The notes beneath the pieces are model-generated. The model was not told the origin of the DNA, did not search any database, and saw only the letters and a program-made list of their open reading frames with translations. A stretch of DNA of 6,483 bases from Pseudomonadota bacterium (GTDB lineage: Bacteria; Pseudomonadota; Alphaproteobacteria; Rhizobiales; Rhizobiaceae): positions 1 through 6,483 of the forward strand of contig JAEXXS010000211.1 of the NCBI GenBank assembly GCA_023451915.1, written 5' to 3'. A program made the translations under genes and the position numbers. Positions 1 through 6,483 of the stretch are shown piece after piece. The stretch's first letter is position 1, and the number at the start of each line of letters is the position of its first letter.

Positions 1-1334
1 CCCGCCATCAGACCGAAGACAACGCCGCCGATAATCACATTATGAAAATGCGCGATGAGAAAGAGCGAATTGTGAAGCACAAAATCCGCTGGCGGGATAG
101 CAAGCATCACACCTGTCATGCCGCCAATCACGAATGTCACCATAAACCCTATCGTCCATAGCATCGGCACTTCATAGCGTATGCGACCGCGATACATCGT
201 GAAGAGCCAGTTGAACATCTTCGCGCCCGTTGGAATGGAGATGATCATCGTCGTGATGCCGAAGAACGCGTTGACCGACGCGCCCGATCCCATGGTGAAG
301 AAGTGATGCAACCATACAAGATAAGACAGGATCATGATAACGCAGGTCGCGTAGACCATTGATGCGTAACCGAACAGACGCTTGCCGCAGAATGTCGCGA
401 CCACCTCGGAGAAAATGCCGAAGGCTGGAAGAACAAGAATATAGACTTCCGGGTGCCCCCATATCCAGATGAGGTTGATATACATCATCGGATTGCCACC
501 AAGGTCGTTGGTGAAGAAGTTGGTCCCTACATAGCGGTCCAAGGATAGCAGTGCGAGCGTCGCGGTAAGGATCGGGAACGTCGCCACAATGAGAATATTG
601 GTGCACAAGGACGTCCAGGTGAATATAGGCATCTTCATGAACGACATGCCTGGCGCCCGCATCTTGACGATTGTCGCAATCAGGTTGATCCCCGACAGGG
701 TGGTGCCGACGCCCGCCACCTGCAAGCCCCATATGTAATAATCCACCCCCACGTCAGGACTATAATCAATGCCGGACAAAGGTGGATAAGCCAGCCATCC
801 AGTGCGGGCGAACTCTCCCACAAAAAGCGACATCATGATGATGATTGCGCCGCCGGTCGTCATCCAGAATGAGAAATTATTGAGAAACGGAAACGACACG
901 TCTCGCGCGCCAATCTGAAGCGGAACCACGTAGTTCATCAGGCCCGTCACAAAAGGCATCGCCATGAAGAAGATCATGATCACGCCATGGGCGGTAAATA
1001 TCTGGTCATAGTGATGAGGCGGCAGATAGCCTTCATAACCATTAAAGGCGATCGCCTGCTGGATACGCATCATGATCGCGTCCGCAAAGCCGCGTAAGAG
1101 CATGACCAAGGCGAGAACGACATACATGATGCCGATCTTCTTGTGATCCACACTGGTAAACCATTCGCGCCAGAGATAGCCCCAAAGCTTGAAATAGGTA
1201 ATCAACCCGACAATGATGATCCCACCAATTGCGACCACGATGAAGGTCATCAGAAGAATGGGCTCATGATAGGGTATCGCCTCAAGAGAGAGACGCCCGA
1301 AAATCATACTGGTAGGACTGTTACCGCCAATCAT
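1..1334 (-). CDS. cyoB: Cytochrome bo3 ubiquinol oxidase subunit I (partial, C-terminus beyond left edge)
   Basis: This is the catalytic heme-copper subunit of a quinol oxidase. It sits in the inner membrane, oxidises ubiquinol, reduces O2 to water and pumps protons. About 444 residues are visible, against 663 in E. coli CyoB; the rest lies beyond position 1. Translating the minus strand gives the CuB motif WGHPEVY (His294, Glu296, Tyr298), the His343-His344 pair in LHHFFTMG, K-channel Lys372 in GAKMFNW, and His421, His429 and His431 near the left edge. [10 protein letters not shown] (Arg81, Asp85) and PPHHYDQ (His108, Gln111) match the quinol-site residues of E. coli CyoB, and the low-spin heme His is at 116. 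All are intact, so the enzyme should be active. The start at 1334 has a modest GGGA upstream and an in-frame TAA further up. An in-frame ATG at 1307 ([10 protein letters not shown]) aligns better with the E. coli N-terminus but lacks a ribosome-binding site. The gene is downstream of cyoA on the same strand. Confidence 0.97.
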   Translation of the reverse strand, partial: MIGGNSPTSMIFGRLSLEAIPYHEPILLMTFIVVAIGGIIIVGLITYFKLWGYLWREWFTSVDHKKIGIMYVVLALVMLLRGFADAIMMRIQQAIAFNGYEGYLPPHHYDQIFTAHGVIMIFFMAMPFVTGLMNYVVPLQIGARDVSFPFLNNFSFWMTTGGAIIIMMSLFVGEFARTGWLAYPPLSGIDYSPDVGVDYYIWGLQVAGVGTTLSGINLIATIVKMRAPGMSFMKMPIFTWTSLCTNILIVATFPILTATLALLSLDRYVGTNFFTNDLGGNPMMYINLIWIWGHPEVYILVLPAFGIFSEVVATFCGKRLFGYASMVYATCVIMILSYLVWLHHFFTMGSGASVNAFFGITTMIISIPTGAKMFNWLFTMYRGRIRYEVPMLWTIGFMVTFVIGGMTGVMLAIPPADFVLHNSLFLIAHFHNVIIGGVVFGLMA

Positions 1335-1360
1335 GATAGAACATTCCCGAAGTTATATTC

Positions 1361-1375
1361 ACGCGATCATCGCGT
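1361..1375. repeat. Short palindrome in the cyoA-cyoB gap
   Basis: The 125 bp between the cyoA stop and the cyoB start (1335-1459) hold a perfect inverted repeat, ACGCGA-TCA-TCGCGT, with a 6-bp stem and 3-nt loop. On the plus strand it is followed by TTTT. On the minus strand, the direction of cyo transcription, no T-run follows, so it is unlikely to be a strong terminator for the operon. It could slow ribonucleases or tune the ratio of subunits, but that is only inference. The rest of the gap has no recognised gene. Confidence 0.4.
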
Positions 1376-1459
1376 TTTCAATGTATGGACCTGTGTACTC
1401 GTCTAATCTATGCCGTCGTGTCACACGCATCTTTTCCACGCTATCGAACTGTTCTAGCG

Positions 1460-2530
1460 TCAAGGCATGGTGTGCATATTCTGCATGTCATGGCCCTGTT
1501 CCTGATGGGTGCCCGGAGTGGCCTGAACGTCTGCCGCCGCAGGTTGAGCTGCGTCACGACTATATCGATTGTCATGTTCAAGCTTGAGCTTGTTTTCACG
1601 ACTGTCGATGCCTGCGCCGCCCATGCGATCAATATGCATCATGTCGCTCATACACATTTGGCCGGGGCGAACGCACATATTCAATATAGCTTGAAAAAGC
1701 CCGTTTTCGACTGCGCCGAAATAACGAACAGGTTCCCGAATGCTGGGCTTCTCGAGTTTCAGATAGGTATCCCGATTGAGCGCGGTTCCGTTCTGTTTGA
1801 CTTGATTGATCCAGTTGTCGAAGCCGGAATCATCCAGACCATGAAACTGGAAGCGCATATGGGAAAATCCCTCACCGCTGTAATTCGATGAGAAGCCTTC
1901 ATACTCGCCAGCCTTATTGATCACCGCATGCAGCCGTGTCTGCATTCCGGGCATCGCGTAAATCATGCCCGCAAGTGCTGGAATATAAAAGGAATTCATG
2001 ACAGACGAGGCGGTGATCTTGAAATCAATCGGCCTGTCGACAGGGGCCGCCATCTCGTTGACTGTAGCGATGCCGTAATCCGGGTAGAAGAACAGCCATT
2101 TCCAGTCGAGCGCCACAACCTCGACGGTCAGCGGTTTCGTTCCCGCTTCGACAGGTCGCGCGCTGTCAATTCTATCCAGCGCCCTGTAAGGGTCCAGCTT
2201 ATGCGTGTTCACCCATGTAATCGCACCCAATGCAATAATGATGAGCAAAGGCGCGGTCCAGATGACCACTTCCAGCGCAGTCGAATGATGCCACTCAGGA
2301 TCATATTTGGCCGAACTATTGGACTGCCTGTATCGCCACGCAAAGAAAAGCGTAAGGAAAATAACCGGCACAATAATGATAAGCATCAGGATCGTCGATA
2401 TGACGATAAGGTCCCTCTGCTGCGCGGCAACGTCGCCCGAGGGCGACATGACGACCATATTGCACCCGGCAAGCCCCAGAAGAAGGGAGGCCAGTATCGT
2501 ATTTCGTATGAAACTAAAGAATGCGTCCAT
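1460..2530 (-). CDS. cyoA: Cytochrome bo3 ubiquinol oxidase subunit II (lipoprotein)
   Basis: This is subunit II of the quinol oxidase, complete at 356 residues (E. coli CyoA is 315). A signal peptide ends in the lipobox LAGC, so Cys23 is the likely lipidated N-terminus. Two membrane helices follow at about 41-66 and 86-107, then a periplasmic cupredoxin-like domain at about 134-235. That domain carries WKWLFFYPDYGIATVNE and SVMNSFYIPALAGMIYAMPG, both close to E. coli CyoA. The CxxxC copper-A ligands of cytochrome c oxidases are absent (NYSGEGFSHM stands there), which marks a quinol oxidase rather than a cytochrome c oxidase. A C-terminal COX-aromatic-rich region spans about 240-303. The tail beyond it is longer than in E. 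coli and contains Cys286, Cys293 and many Met and His residues. The start at 2530 is needed to include the signal peptide; its ribosome-binding site (AGGTCGGA) is only moderate. As first gene of the cyo operon it is transcribed away from the transporter gene at 2733. Confidence 0.97.
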   Translation of the reverse strand: MDAFFSFIRNTILASLLLGLAGCNMVVMSPSGDVAAQQRDLIVISTILMLIIIVPVIFLTLFFAWRYRQSNSSAKYDPEWHHSTALEVVIWTAPLLIIIALGAITWVNTHKLDPYRALDRIDSARPVEAGTKPLTVEVVALDWKWLFFYPDYGIATVNEMAAPVDRPIDFKITASSVMNSFYIPALAGMIYAMPGMQTRLHAVINKAGEYEGFSSNYSGEGFSHMRFQFHGLDDSGFDNWINQVKQNGTALNRDTYLKLEKPSIREPVRYFGAVENGLFQAILNMCVRPGQMCMSDMMHIDRMGGAGIDSRENKLKLEHDNRYSRDAAQPAAADVQATPGTHQEQGHDMQNMHTMP

Positions 2531-2652
2531 GTTAAATCCGACCTACATTCTGTTCCTTCAAACATGATAAGGCACAATCCTATTTCGGGAAGACCCATTT
2601 TTCAGTTTATGAAAATTTCGCGGCAAAGGAGCTTTTGAGCAACTATATCCGC

Positions 2653-2661
2653 TTTTTTTTT
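2653..2661. repeat. Run of nine T in the divergent intergenic region
   Basis: Nine consecutive T (nine A on the other strand) lie about 70 bp upstream of the transporter start and about 120 bp upstream of cyoA. No good GC-rich hairpin precedes the run on the plus strand (only a weak CAAAG/CTTTTG pairing near 2624-2637), so it does not look like a terminator. It may act as a bent A-tract or UP-like promoter element. It is also long enough for its length to vary by strand slippage. Confidence 0.5.
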
Positions 2662-2721
2662 GTACTGTTCCTTGATATCGTGCCTCGGTGCGACATCATA
2701 AAGCACATGATACGTTTCCCT

Positions 2722-2728
2722 CGGAGAG
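2722..2728 (+). promoter_or_regulatory. Ribosome-binding site that sets the transporter start at 2733
   Basis: CGGAGAG lies six bases (counted from GGAG) before the ATG at 2733. The alternative in-frame GTG at 2688 has no Shine-Dalgarno sequence and would add 15 polar residues (RHHKAHD...) not expected in this family. The ATG is therefore the preferred start. Confidence 0.7.
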
Positions 2729-2732
2729 TTTC

Positions 2733-4058
2733 ATGAGTTCGTCCGCCACGCCGACATCGACAGGTCTTGAACAAGACGCGCGACGCATCCACAGCGACGG
2801 AAAACCCTTGTCTCCGGGAAATGTCGCGATTGGTGTCGTCATCGGTCGCACATCCGAATTCTTCGATTTTTTCGTTTATGGGCTCGGGTCCATTCTGGTT
2901 TTTCCCAAGCTGATTTTCCCATTCGCGCCTAATGCGGTGTCGGCGACATTGATGTCATTTGCCGTTTTCTCGCTCGCATTCATTGCGCGTCCCGTGGGCT
3001 CCTTCATCTTCATGTGGATTGATCGCCATTACGGACGAGGAACGAAACTCACCCTCGCCCTCGTTATTCTGGGCGGTTCAACCGCTTCTATCGCCTTCTT
3101 GCCCGGCTATGAGACAATCGGCTATTGGGCCGTGGTCCTGCTTGCCCTGTTCCGATTGGGGCAAGGCTTCGCCCTTGGCGGAGCTTGGGATGGTCTGGCT
3201 TCACTGCTTAGCCTGAGCGCGCCCCAGAATAAACGGGGCTGGTATGCGATGATCCCGCAACTGGGAGCGCCCATCGGCTTTGCGCTCGCCAGCATTCTTT
3301 TCGCCTATTTCGTGCATAATCTCAGCGAAGCAGACTTTCTCGCTTGGGGTTGGCGCTATCCATTCTTCGTTGCCTTCGCGATCAATGTCGTTGCGCTCTT
3401 TGCGCGCCTTCGCATCGTTGCGAGCAGTGAATTCGGCGCGGCGATGGAAGCGCAGGAATTGGAGCCGCGACCGGTATTTGAAATGCTGAGCAAACATAGC
3501 ATCGACGTCCTGCTTGGCGCATTTGTGCCGCTGGCGAGCTTTGCCATGTTCCATCTCGTAACGATTTTTCCGCTGAGCTGGGTTGTTCTTTCGGGCACGC
3601 AGCCTGCAGAACGCTTCCTCTGGGTGCAGGTCGCTGGCGCTGCAATCGGCATCATCGGCATCATTTTATCGGGCTTTGTCGCGGATCGCATCGGACGTCG
3701 TAGCGAATTGATGGTTGGCGCCATCATCATCGCGATATTCAGCTTCTCCGCTCCCTTCCTGCTCGATGCAGGCAGTGCCGGACAAGATGCCTATATTCTC
3801 ATCGGCTTTGGCGTTTTGGGGCTGACATTTGGCCAGTCTTCGGGCGCTGTCTCTTCCCGTTTCACGCAGTATTATCGCTATACCGGCGCGGCATTGACAT
3901 CCGACCTCGCCTGGCTGGTGGGCGCGGCTTTTGCCCCGCTCGTCGCTCTTGGCCTTGCAAGCAGCCTTGGGATAATTTTCATCGGCGGTTATCTGATATC
4001 AGGCGCAATCTGCACGCTGGCTGCCTTGCGCCTGTCGCGTGTATTGGATCACAACTGA
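2733..4058 (+). CDS. MFS transporter, metabolite:H+ symporter (ShiA/KgtP/ProP-like) family
   Basis: This 441-residue inner-membrane protein probably has twelve helices and uses the proton gradient to move a small solute; the solute cannot be read from the sequence. After a polar N-terminus of about 30 residues comes GRTSEFFDFFVYG (38-50), the family's first-helix signature. The loop 2-3 motif, WIDRHYGRGTKL, is at 95-106, and its counterpart in the second half, VADRIGRRSEL, is at 316-326. RLGQGFALGG (141-150) and NKRGWYAMIPQLGAPIGFALA (near 166-186) are typical of the metabolite:H+ symporters. Family members usually have GGE after the RxxQGF stretch; here the Glu is replaced by Ala151 and an Asp follows at 153. 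Length and both halves are normal, so the gene looks intact. It is divergent from cyoA. I recall MFS genes beside cyo operons in other proteobacteria, so a link to respiration is possible but unproven. Its 3' end faces the RidA-like gene. Confidence 0.9.
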   Translation: MSSSATPTSTGLEQDARRIHSDGKPLSPGNVAIGVVIGRTSEFFDFFVYGLGSILVFPKLIFPFAPNAVSATLMSFAVFSLAFIARPVGSFIFMWIDRHYGRGTKLTLALVILGGSTASIAFLPGYETIGYWAVVLLALFRLGQGFALGGAWDGLASLLSLSAPQNKRGWYAMIPQLGAPIGFALASILFAYFVHNLSEADFLAWGWRYPFFVAFAINVVALFARLRIVASSEFGAAMEAQELEPRPVFEMLSKHSIDVLLGAFVPLASFAMFHLVTIFPLSWVVLSGTQPAERFLWVQVAGAAIGIIGIILSGFVADRIGRRSELMVGAIIIAIFSFSAPFLLDAGSAGQDAYILIGFGVLGLTFGQSSGAVSSRFTQYYRYTGAALTSDLAWLVGAAFAPLVALGLASSLGIIFIGGYLISGAICTLAALRLSRVLDHN

Positions 4059-4066
4059 CCTATAGT

Positions 4067-4099
4067 TTCGGCAAGACAAATCAGGATTGCCTTGTCGAA
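4067..4099. terminator. Imperfect hairpin between convergent genes, candidate terminator
   Basis: In the 53-bp gap between the transporter stop and the RidA-like stop, TTCGGCAAGACA (4067-4078) pairs with TGCCTTGTCGAA (4088-4099). The stem has twelve positions, with one G-U pair and one A-C mismatch, and a 9-nt loop. Pairing is better in the plus-strand RNA, where the G-U counts. No clear T-run follows on either side, so intrinsic termination is uncertain. Its position between two convergent stop codons is what supports the call. Confidence 0.4.
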
Positions 4100-4111
4100 G
4101 ATTGCTATCAT

Positions 4112-4507
4112 TTATGCCAACGGCTTATACGCTATAACATCCATCTCCACTTTAGCGTCGACCATCAATGGGGACTGTACCGTGGAGCGTGCTGGCGGAC
4201 AGTCTATAAAGTGCTTTTGAAACACAGCGTTGAAGCTTGAAAAATCGCGCGCATCATCCAACCAAACATTCACCTTGACCACATCAGCCAATGTACAATC
4301 CGCGAGAGCCAGCACGTCCTTGATGTTGGTGATCACCTGTTCGGTCTGGACAACGATATTGCCCACCACCACTTCACCGTTAAGGGTTGGAACCTGTCCC
4401 GAGACATACACGAAATCGCCTGCCCGAACCGCTTTTGCAAAAGGGCGGCGCTGTCCGCCTGCCTGATTATCAGCCGTCTCGTAACGGATCAGTTTTTCGT
4501 TGCTCAT
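4112..4507 (-). CDS. RidA/YjgF/YER057c/UK114 family protein
   Basis: This small cytosolic protein of 131 residues has the usual family length and probably forms a trimer. The best-known member, RidA, hydrolyses reactive enamine/imine intermediates such as 2-aminoacrylate to keto acids and ammonia. Family marks seen here are AVRAGDFVYVSGQVP (26-40), Asn93 in SFNAVF, and PPARSTV (104-110), whose Arg107 matches the substrate-binding Arg105 of E. coli RidA. Glu121 in VEMDVIAY matches Glu120, and Ser36 matches Ser30. Two positions differ from archetypal RidA: Tyr17 is replaced by Phe23 and Cys107 by Thr109. It therefore belongs to another Rid subgroup, and activity on 2-aminoacrylate should not be assumed. 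The start has AAGGAG eight bases upstream. It is the last gene of the peptide ABC operon, 39 bp after the ATPase, which suggests it handles a breakdown product of the imported compound. Confidence 0.9.
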   Translation of the reverse strand: MSNEKLIRYETADNQAGGQRRPFAKAVRAGDFVYVSGQVPTLNGEVVVGNIVVQTEQVITNIKDVLALADCTLADVVKVNVWLDDARDFSSFNAVFQKHFIDCPPARSTVQSPLMVDAKVEMDVIAYKPLA

Positions 4508-4515
4508 ATGTCATG

Positions 4516-4521
4516 CTCCTT
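4516..4521 (-). promoter_or_regulatory. Ribosome-binding site of the RidA-like gene
   Basis: AAGGAG on the minus strand, eight bases before the ATG at 4507. It is a strong site inside the 39-bp gap after the ATPase gene and fixes the start codon. Confidence 0.75.
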
Positions 4522-4546
4522 ATTCAGCGATTGCGGTTGCCAAGTT

Positions 4547-6382
4547 TCACGCGGCGGATAGGCGCTCGCCCCATTCCGTAAAATCCTGCACCAGATGCCC
4601 CCGTGACACTTCGATATAGCTGCGTTTCGGCGGCACATAATCGAGCGGTCGCAACGGGCTCTTGATTTCCTCGCCAAGCTGCGGGCGCGCCAGTCCCCGT
4701 AACGACGGATCGGGAATAGGCACGGCCTCTATGAGACGGCGCGTATAGGGATGATGAGGATTGCCGAAAATCGCTTCGCGCGGACCAATCTCAACGATTT
4801 CGCCGAGATACATCACCGCCACGCGGTGGCTGATCCTTTCCACCACAGCCATGTCATGACTGATGAAGAGATAGGCAAGACCGTGCTCTTCTTGCAAATC
4901 AAGGAGGAGATTCGCCACTTGAGCCTTGACCGAAACATCGAGCGCCGAAACCGCCTCGTCGGCAACGATCAGCTTTGGCTTCAACGCCAAAGCGCGCGCG
5001 ATGGAAATTCTCTGTCTTTGCCCGCCTGAAAATTCATGCGGAAAACGTTCTGCAACTGACGCCGAAAGCCCGACCTGCTGCAGCAGTTCCGAAACCCACG
5101 CCCTCGCCTCCTCTTTGCCCATCATTTTGTGGGCCAGAATGGGTTCCGCAATCGCCGCGCCAATGCGGATGCGCGGATTAAGCGAAGCAAAAGGGTCCTG
5201 AAAAATCATCTGCGCACTGCGCCGCACTGCGCGTAAGTGAGACGCGCCAAGCTTGGTCACGTCCTGACCGTCAATAAAGATATTGCCCGACGTCGGCTGC
5301 AGCAGACGCATGATCGCACGACCGGTCGTCGACTTTCCGCAACCGGATTCTCCCACCAATGCCAATGTTTCGCCGGGGCGAAGGTCGAAAGAAACATCCT
5401 CCACGGCGTGAATGCGACCGTTTGGAAGTTCAAACCGCACGACAATATTGGAGGCTTGTAGCAGCGGCGCTCGTTCCACAGGTACGGGCTTTGTCTGTGC
5501 GCCCTCGGCGGCTTCTCCAGTTTTCGGATCGACTGCAGGGAACCGTTTTGGAGCCGTTGCGTCTCCCATGGTTCCCAAACGGGGAATGGAAGCGAGAAGG
5601 GATTTTGTGTAAATCTCCCTCGGTGCAGCGAAGAGGTCTTCCGTGCGGCCGGTCTCGACCATGTCCCCACGGAACATGACCACCGTGCGATCTGCAACTT
5701 CTGCAACCACGCCCATATCATGCGTGATGAAGAGAACGGCCATGTTCTCTTCCTGCTGCAGTTCACGAATGAGGTAAAGAATTTCGGCTTGAATTGTCAC
5801 GTCCAGCGCGGTCGTCGGCTCATCGGCAATCAGAAGCTTTGGGCGGCAGGCAAGCGCCATCGCAATCATCACCCGCTGGCGCATGCCGCCGGAAAATTTA
5901 TGCGGATATTCTGATAAACGGGATCGGGCGGCTGGTATGCGAACACGCTCCATGAGGCGAACAGCTTCCTCCTCGGCCTGCTTCCAGCTCAGTTTTTGGT
6001 GGAGCACCAATGCCTCGGCCAACTGATTGCCAATGGTGAAAACTGGATTGAGCGATGTCATCGGCTCCTGAAAGATCATGCCGATGGAGCCGCCGCGCAC
6101 CGACCGCATTTCCGCTTCCGATACTTGCAGAAGGTCGCGTCCATCGAGCAGAATCCGGCCTTCAGACCTTGATTTCGCAGGCGGCAGCAGCCGCATGGTG
6201 GAAAGCGCGGTGACGCTTTTGCCTGACCCGCTTTCCCCCACGATTGCAACTGTCTCGCCAGCGTTCACATGGAAATTGATGTTGCGGATAACCGGCCGCC
6301 AACCTTCCGCCGTTTTGAACGAGGTGGTGAGGTTCTCAACCGACAAAACCGGGCGGTTATCACCGCTGGACTCTTGATGCAT
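4547..6382 (-). CDS. Peptide/opine-type ABC transporter, fused double ATP-binding protein (GsiA-like)
   Basis: This 611-residue cytoplasmic protein carries both ATPase domains that power a dipeptide/oligopeptide-type importer, corresponding to DppD and DppF joined in one chain. Domain 1 (about 12-265) has Walker A GESGSGKS (49-56), Q-loop Gln105, signature FSGGMRQR (163-170), Walker B LLIADEP with Asp187 and Glu188, and switch His221. A low-complexity linker runs from about 270 to 305. Domain 2 (about 306-560) has Walker A GESGCGKS (344-351), Gln395, signature FSGGQRQR (453-459 region), Walker B with Asp475 and Glu476, and His509. The family's C-terminal HPYT motif is clear only in domain 2 (HHPYTRRL, 543-550); domain 1 has REIYTKSLL instead. 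All catalytic residues are intact in both halves. Size and layout match E. coli GsiA (glutathione importer, 623 residues), but the fused form is used for many substrates, so none is assigned. AAGGAAAG precedes the start, and only 2 bp separate it from the upstream permease gene. Confidence 0.95.
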   Translation of the reverse strand: MHQESSGDNRPVLSVENLTTSFKTAEGWRPVIRNINFHVNAGETVAIVGESGSGKSVTALSTMRLLPPAKSRSEGRILLDGRDLLQVSEAEMRSVRGGSIGMIFQEPMTSLNPVFTIGNQLAEALVLHQKLSWKQAEEEAVRLMERVRIPAARSRLSEYPHKFSGGMRQRVMIAMALACRPKLLIADEPTTALDVTIQAEILYLIRELQQEENMAVLFITHDMGVVAEVADRTVVMFRGDMVETGRTEDLFAAPREIYTKSLLASIPRLGTMGDATAPKRFPAVDPKTGEAAEGAQTKPVPVERAPLLQASNIVVRFELPNGRIHAVEDVSFDLRPGETLALVGESGCGKSTTGRAIMRLLQPTSGNIFIDGQDVTKLGASHLRAVRRSAQMIFQDPFASLNPRIRIGAAIAEPILAHKMMGKEEARAWVSELLQQVGLSASVAERFPHEFSGGQRQRISIARALALKPKLIVADEAVSALDVSVKAQVANLLLDLQEEHGLAYLFISHDMAVVERISHRVAVMYLGEIVEIGPREAIFGNPHHPYTRRLIEAVPIPDPSLRGLARPQLGEEIKSPLRPLDYVPPKRSYIEVSRGHLVQDFTEWGERLSAA

Positions 6383-6384
6383 GG

Positions 6385-6483
6385 TCAGCTTTCCTTCGCG
6401 AGACGCGGATCAACCAGATCGCGCAGGCCGTCGCCGACAAGTTGCAGCGACAGGACGGAGAAGATGATGGCAAGGCCGGGAAA
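6385..6483 (-). CDS. ABC transporter permease, DppC-like (C-terminal fragment at right edge)
   Basis: The final 32 codons and TGA stop of a gene entering from the right edge are readable on the minus strand. They include [21 protein letters not shown] followed by [10 protein letters not shown]. The string ending in GDGLRD-x-x-DPR is the characteristic C-terminus of DppC/OppC-type inner-membrane permeases: the last membrane helix plus a short cytoplasmic end. The gene is followed after 2 bp by the ATPase start, and its last codons carry that gene's ribosome-binding site, so the two are likely translated in tandem from one transcript. The rest of the permease, the partner DppB-like permease and the solute-binding protein are not in the window. 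Confidence 0.9.
   Translation of the reverse strand, partial: FPGLAIIFSVLSLQLVGDGLRDLVDPRLAKES

Larger units (their letters stand above)
2531..2732. promoter_or_regulatory. Divergent intergenic region between cyoA and the MFS transporter gene
   Basis: This AT-rich stretch of about 200 bp must hold the promoter of the leftward cyo operon and probably that of the rightward transporter gene. For the rightward gene, TTGATA at 2672-2677 with CATAAA at 2697-2702 is a possible -35/-10 pair, but the 19-bp spacing makes it weak. For cyoA I could not pick a clear -35/-10 pair. I looked for an FNR-type box (TTGAT-N4-ATCAA) and found only a half site at 2672. No known operator could be assigned. The role as a promoter region is inferred from gene orientation. 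Confidence 0.55.

Noticed and set aside
172..732. Minus-strand open frame of 186 codons inside cyoB
   Set aside because: It is another frame of cyoB, whose translation in the correct frame matches the heme-copper oxidase motifs throughout.
1417..1427. CGTG-TCA-CACG inverted repeat in the cyoA-cyoB gap
   Set aside because: A 4-bp stem is too short to distinguish from chance.
1385..1891. Plus-strand open frame of 168 codons spanning the cyoA-cyoB gap and the cyoA 3' end
   Set aside because: Most of it is antisense to cyoA coding sequence and the translation resembles no protein family.
1928..2638. Long plus-strand open frame of 236 codons opposite cyoA
   Set aside because: It lies antisense to the well-supported cyoA, is rich in Arg, His and Asn with no domain, and has no ribosome-binding site or family resemblance.
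2671..2685. Possible FNR/Anr box near TTGATATCG upstream of the transporter
   Set aside because: Only one half site is present; the second half (ATCAA) is missing at the required distance.
2688..2732. GTG start for the transporter giving 15 extra residues
   Set aside because: No ribosome-binding site precedes it, while the ATG at 2733 has CGGAGAG at proper spacing.
5257..5766. Minus-strand open frame of 169 codons inside the ATPase gene
   Set aside because: It is a shifted frame of the double ATPase; the correct frame shows unbroken Walker and signature motifs, so no frameshift is needed.

Overview
The window looks like an ordinary piece of an alphaproteobacterial genome. The best guess is the order Hyphomicrobiales, and the style of CyoA, CyoB and the peptide transporter would suit Brucella/Ochrobactrum. 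That placement is inferred from protein resemblance by eye, not from a search. The DNA is moderately GC-rich in the genes, with a clearly AT-rich divergent intergenic region near 2.6 kb. I see no tRNA, rRNA, CRISPR array, insertion sequence or phage gene.

Left part (1-2530, minus strand): the start of a cytochrome bo3-type ubiquinol oxidase operon, read right to left as cyoA then cyoB. CyoA is complete. CyoB runs off the left edge after about two thirds of its length, but all its heme and copper ligands lie inside the window. cyoC and cyoD would be expected beyond the left edge. cyoA and cyoB are separated by an unusually roomy 125-bp gap that holds a small palindrome.

Middle (2531-4111): a divergent intergenic region of about 200 bp, carrying a run of nine T, separates cyoA from a plus-strand major facilitator superfamily transporter of the metabolite:H+ symporter type. 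The transporter gene ends facing the next minus-strand gene, with an imperfect hairpin in the short convergent gap.

Right part (4112-6483, minus strand): the tail of a dipeptide/oligopeptide-type ABC transporter operon. In transcription order it holds the C-terminus of a DppC-like inner-membrane permease, a fused double ATPase (GsiA-like, two nucleotide-binding domains in one chain) and a small RidA-family protein. Spacings of 2 and 39 bp and good ribosome-binding sites suggest one transcript. The substrate-binding protein and other permease are presumably to the right of the window.

Functionally there are two unrelated units: aerobic respiration with quinol (possibly with a linked transporter), and uptake of a peptide-like compound coupled to an enamine/imine-handling protein. 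I found no convincing new system. The points worth a second look are the cyo-linked transporter and its altered motif, the RidA partner with non-archetypal active-site residues, the cyoA-cyoB gap and the Cys/Met/His-rich CyoA tail.
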